A DNA stretch of 35,342 nucleotides from Hymenopellis radicata. Lineage: Eukaryota > Basidiomycota > Agaricomycetes > Agaricales > Physalacriaceae. Under the pieces are notes generated by a model, which saw nothing but the letters and a program-made list of their open reading frames with translations, made no database searches and was not told the DNA's origin. How positions within the stretch are numbered: the stretch's first letter is position 1; each line of letters opens with the position of its first letter. Location: the NCBI GenBank assembly GCA_015501595.1, contig JADNRX010000532.1, positions 1 through 35,342 of the forward strand, written 5' to 3'. Positions 31,303 through 35,342 of this stretch are shown in pieces. The position numbers and the translations under genes were made by a program.

Positions 31303-32409
31303 ATGGCCTCTCACGATGTCGTTGAGGCGAGGGGGTTCTCCGGGCGGAAGCAAAATTCTGCGGAGGGAGATCTCAATCCGGGTAAATTGATGGGACTTGC
31401 TGACGGTCTTGCCATCATGTCCAAGGTTAGATACCTACACTTACCCATGCCGCCTTCTGCAATAGATGGATTTCACTCTTGTTAATCTGTCTGAGACTTT
31501 GGATGCGCGAAATACGCTATATGTAGGCCGCCGATCTTTGTGATCAGACCGCTCATCTCGAGCTTGAACACGTACCATGGATGAAGCTGTCTTTCGGAAC
31601 GAGTCATGGGAATGGAGAGGCAACAGAAGAGTTATTCAGGCAACAAATATGTGTGTCCACTGGCCTATCTTGATGCTGATATTTGCTAACTGATTGCTAG
31701 TGACTCATCTATCTTCCCCGAACTCGAGCTACTGTCGCCATCCCATTCGGAATCTTCCATCACCGCCAACCAGGCACCTAGCTTGCCGTTGACTTGCAGC
31801 TGGTGCGGCCGGCCTTTAACGTTCAACACCGTCACCTTATCGCGTGGATTCAAGAAGGCTACAACATTCGGAACTGTCTGGGTCCTTGATTGTGGCCATC
31901 TCCTCGACTCATTTTGTGTCGCATCTTTACTCACGCCAAACGAGTGCGACACACTCGAAATATCCATCGCAGCCGAAAAAATGGGTGCAGTGTATGAACT
32001 ATATGAACCGGTGTGTGTTGAGAAGATATACACCTGCCGCGGCCGCGACTGTACCACCAGCTTCTCCACAGTTGCTCGACATAGTAACCTTACAGAGTCG
32101 GAAGCTGCAGAGTCCAGACTGCATTGTCACGCACCCGGTTCATGGACGTTCGCTCCCAGCCTCACGATGCGCTGTTCGTTGATCCCGTTCGCCAATCACT
32201 GGTCCGGATCCAACGTACACGGAACGCTTGACATCCTCGAGATGGGTGGATATCATGTTAGTATCCTTTCATCAGCGATGAGAGATATAGATGGTGGCAC
32301 TATTCACGCACCCAGGCTTCATCGTTCAGCTGCTCGGTACATCTTGAAGTGGGCAAAAGGTTACAGCTCAAATAATCCATGCTTGTTGACAGTTGAAAAT
32401 GTAGGCTAG
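31303..32409 (+). CDS. Unknown Cys/His-rich, possibly zinc-binding protein
   Basis: I do not recognise the family. The best model has exon 31303-31425 (MASHDVVEARGFSGRK...LADGLAIMSK), intron 31426-31526, and exon 31527-31650 (AADLCDQTAHLELEHVPWMK, a helical stretch). An intron 31651-31700 and a third exon from 31701 follow. The third exon contains LTCSWCGRPLTF, VLDCGHLLDSFC, IYTCRGRDC and LHCHAPG. The CxxC, C-G-H and C-x4-C pairs suggest a RING-like or other zinc fold with unusual spacing. Joining exons 2 and 3 leaves the frame off by one, so a junction is wrong or a base is missing. The 3' end is also open: read-through stops at 32409; splicing 32259-32317 would stop at 32375 instead. Confidence 0.45.
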
Positions 32410-32437
32410 CTTTAATATACATTCTGAAATACATACT

Positions 32438-35342
32438 TCATTGCAATCGATGTGTCAGTATCGTAGAGCCCGAACAGTCATCCAAACAATCAACGCGAAG
32501 GTAGCAAGTACCTTCTACCGTCACAACAAGTTCCTCCGCTGTGTTGTCCGCAAGAGAAAAGTCTCTGTACATTCGGAAAAGTGATTGGTTCGGTTGAACA
32601 TCCGTGGTAAGTCGCGATGCTAACGAACTCCCAAGTGCGTCGTCTTCAAGCTCGTAATCCTCCCGCCGAAGGTTGTCATTGAGAGTCTTGGTGTATAGAG
32701 TTCGTATCGCGGCCAAGAAAGCCATGGCATCGAATGTTGACCCGTTGATATAAACTCCTGCTGGTTGTGGCCAAGGAGGTAGCATGTCGTCCACTTTTGA
32801 CTTGCGACATACGCCGTCCGAGCAATAGTCTCGTTTGTGATTGAGAGGTGATCGCTTTCCGCCTGGATTAAGTAGCTGCATGCATCGCTGACAGACAGGC
32901 GCCTTGCGCTAAGTATATAATCATGTCAGAAGGAGATATGTCAACAAAATAACTTTGCGTACCGGAGTCTTTGCCTTCAGCGCATTCTCATTCGCACTCG
33001 CAGAGACAGTCGAGGTGGTGGACTCTTTCGCGCTTACAACTGCACCATTCCCCTCCAGAGACTCAGATGCAACGGGATCCTCATCCTTCGCGCCTGTATC
33101 AAGCTTCATCAGAGGAACTGCAAAGCAATGTTTCCTCCAAAACGTTTCCGTGTTCTTCGCCGCTGAGAACTGATGAGTACAGTTAAATTACTCTGTAAAA
33201 GAGAAGGACTTACACGTAAACTTGTTTGTAGACAGACGTTGGAGGATTTTACCTTCGACTTCACTCAGCTTCTCCATTAGTGCCTTCGGTACCTTCGCGA
33301 TGTATTCTTCTGATTTTGGCTTCGCCGAAAGTAGTGCAAAAAGTGCATCATTATATGTACTTGTTGCCGCGGTCCACTTCCGAGGACTCATCGTGAATGT
33401 CGACCACTGATGTTTAGCGCGTAGATCCATAAATAGATAGAACTGCACATTGGAGGTGATGTTCAGACAGCGCGCGTCGATGTTCGTTTTATAGCGAAGC
33501 AGAAGCAGCTGAGACCGTGTTAGCTGTGTTTTAAGTTCGGGAGCAGATGGTGGACTTGGAAGTGGTAGTCGCAAAGATGATAGATGACTGTGGTTCTGAG
33601 CTACATTCCTGTTTGCGTCTTCCGACTTCGAGAAGAAAGGATGAATGGGACCAGAACTCGGGATAGGTGGAACCGCGGTACTTGATTCAGGTGCAGGTGC
33701 GGAGGTCGTTGTACTTGGGGAAGGCGATGGTTCGCCTGGCGGTTTGTCCAAACGTATCCGTTTCGCATTTCGAATAGCTATCGGCTCTGTTATGTCCATC
33801 AGCATCAACGATGGGCCTATCGACGAGTTTTCATCATAGCTGTCAAGGTCAGCAGCGCCGCGCTTCTGAGGAACAGTGCTGCTCGACCCGACAACCGATG
33901 CTGATGCTGGGACAGATGAGATTGGAGCGGAAGTAGGGGCCGGAGCGGGAGGAGGAGCCGAAGCGGGAGGAGGGGCTGGAGCGGGAGGAGGGGCTGGAGC
34001 GGGAGGAGGGGCTGGAGCGGGAGGAAGGGCTGGCATAGCCGGTAGCTGGGTAGCTGCAGTAACTGTCGCTGTCTGAGGCTGCAACAAGAGAACTGGATCA
34101 ATCTCCAGCTGCTGAGCTATGGTTCAACATCTGGAAGGTCCTCCTCACTCTCAAGAAGAGACTCGAGCTGATCAAACGGCTCTTTCTCCTTGATATCGTC
34201 AAAAGGAATTAGCGTATTCAACGATGTGTTCAATGACAACTCTGATGGTGCCAGTCCAAAGAACTCATTGCTGGCAATGTCTGCAAGGGTCGGTAGCAGC
34301 GCCGGTTCCGTATTCCCAGGTCCGACATGTGTACGTGCCAATTCATTGAAAAGACGGTTTATCGCATCAACGAGGCCAACATGATGGCAACCATCCGTCG
34401 AGAGTCCAAAGCGGGAGCCGTCACGGTGTTTGTGAATGACACGGATATTCCGTCGAAGAACAAAGTCGTGCGATAATGCGAGAAAGTTCTCCAGCCCGCT
34501 CGAAAAGGATCGCTGGATGGAGTTCCACCCTTTATGAGAGCCCTCGATGCGACTGCCATCAGAAAGCACATCGTTTCGCGTACGAGCAAGGCAGCCTTTC
34601 TGTACATGCGCCAGTTGATCACTGTAAACCTAGATAATAATATTACACACTATTTAGAACACAAAAGGAGAACGGTAAATACTTTGTCTGCAGCAGCCGT
34701 CCAGACTTCACCAAGCTGGGCGTACTTCTCGTAAACGTCCTTGAAGCATCGAACTTGTTCTTCACGCGACCAGTACTCAGCGCCGCTCCCTTGTTGAGAA
34801 CGTTTCTTCAGTAACGCGTTCACAATATCCTCAGCAACATTTCGACGATGAGGGTTCCGACTCCCGTTCAGGATTACAAGAAGCATTCTAAACAGGAACA
34901 TGAGGAATAGATCACATCAACAAGAACCAGACGTACCTCATAAGCAGATGCCAAATGTCCTGGGCAACCTTGATTGACGGAATGACTTTGACGACGCTGC
35001 CGCGAACATGACAGCAGTTATCGGCGATTAACATTTCAGGATACTCGACGCCGAGCAACTCGCATCTCCGTTTGAGTCCCGTAAGCATTTCTTGCAGTTC
35101 GGTGTTTTGCCTGTGTCATGCAGATTCGCTACGGGATGATTTTAATTATGAACGAACGAAGAACATCAAAAAACACATACCCAATCAACAATCTCGTTCT
35201 TTTCGTTCAAAAACGAGACAATGCCACCTTTGAGGGTTGCGTTCGCGTCCCGTCCTTCTGCACAATCTTCGCCTTGGCTGGGGCCTTGAACGTCGCGTCA
35301 GTAGACAGCGAGATTGCTGTAAACGGGCATCAGGAAATCTTC
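32438..35342 (-). CDS. DDE-transposase-derived protein with Pro-rich linker and C-terminal Cys motif; 5' end outside the window
   Basis: Minus strand, entering from the right edge. The first visible exon reads ISLSTDATFKAPAKAKIVQK, with a candidate first catalytic Asp in STDATFK. Next come GGIVSFLNEKNEIVDW and a 53-bp intron, then LTGLKRRCELLGVEYPEM and LIADNCCHVRGSV, a candidate second Asp. ILNGSRNPHRR, AEYWSREEQ, SDGSRIEGSHKGWNS and LSHDFVLRRNIRVI follow. Then an Ala/Pro repeat linker (about 33940-34080), KRIRLDKPPGEPSPSPS, a helical part, and FWRKHCFAVPLMK. The terminal exon (32881-32438) has CQRCMQLLNPGGKRSP, HKRDYC and a final Cys. I recall this family as a repetitive Agaricomycete DDE-type element. 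Single-base slips are inferred at CCC 35249-35251, TTTT 35105-35108 and about 34125-34130, so this copy may be dead. Confidence 0.6.
33940..34035. repeat. 18-bp tandem repeat in the DDE-derived gene
   Basis: GGCTGGAGCGGGAGGAGG is repeated about five times with few changes. On the coding (minus) strand it specifies an Ala/Pro repeat, PPAPAP. It forms a flexible linker between the DDE-like part and the C-terminal half and probably varies in copy number between strains. Confidence 0.75.

Overview
The window looks like nuclear DNA of an Agaricomycete (mushroom-forming basidiomycete). Genes are broken by many short introns, mostly 46-61 bp, with GTNNGY donors and CTNAY-like branch sites. Several families are typical of or expanded in these fungi: a DUF6535 membrane protein, a DDE-type transposon-derived protein with a DNCC motif, large MYND-finger proteins and a fungal class B flavin monooxygenase. 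No similarity search could be run, so family calls rest on motifs read from translations.

Layout. 1-5743 holds no gene I can support. It carries diverged repeats, an AC-rich degenerate satellite, a tandem duplication of exon-intron-like modules, a pol III-promoter-like SINE candidate and a strong hairpin. 5744-6600 is a mitochondrial ribosomal protein uS15m gene with one frame break. 7023-15845 is the centrepiece: four paralogous MYND zinc-finger genes (A minus, B plus, C minus, D minus) with the same five-exon architecture, plus a relic of a fifth copy at about 6630-6720. A and B are divergent and share one promoter; C and D are head-to-tail only 105 bp apart. A CACGTG site lies in each of the three promoter regions.

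17295-19162 is a Dbl-homology (RhoGEF) protein; 19691-22289 a 15-exon Baeyer-Villiger-type monooxygenase; 22386-22968 (minus) the J-protein Dph4 of diphthamide synthesis; 23030-24860 a decayed surface-protein-like gene and degenerate modules; 25168-28154 a DUF6535 four-helix membrane protein. 28304-28954 (minus) is a truncated intradiol-dioxygenase-like gene with a substituted iron ligand. 29508-30744 is a Glo3-type ArfGAP pseudogene without its zinc finger. 31303-32409 is an unknown Cys/His-rich protein. 32438 to the right edge (minus) is a DDE-transposase-derived gene running out of the window.

A theme across the window is single-base frame breaks in otherwise well-preserved genes, three of them in runs of four C/G where paralogy or reading frame predicts five. 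Genes C, D, the monooxygenase, Dph4 and the DUF6535 gene are clean. Both local assembly errors and real decay are possible. I see no CRISPR, operon or bacterial feature, and no complete tRNA.
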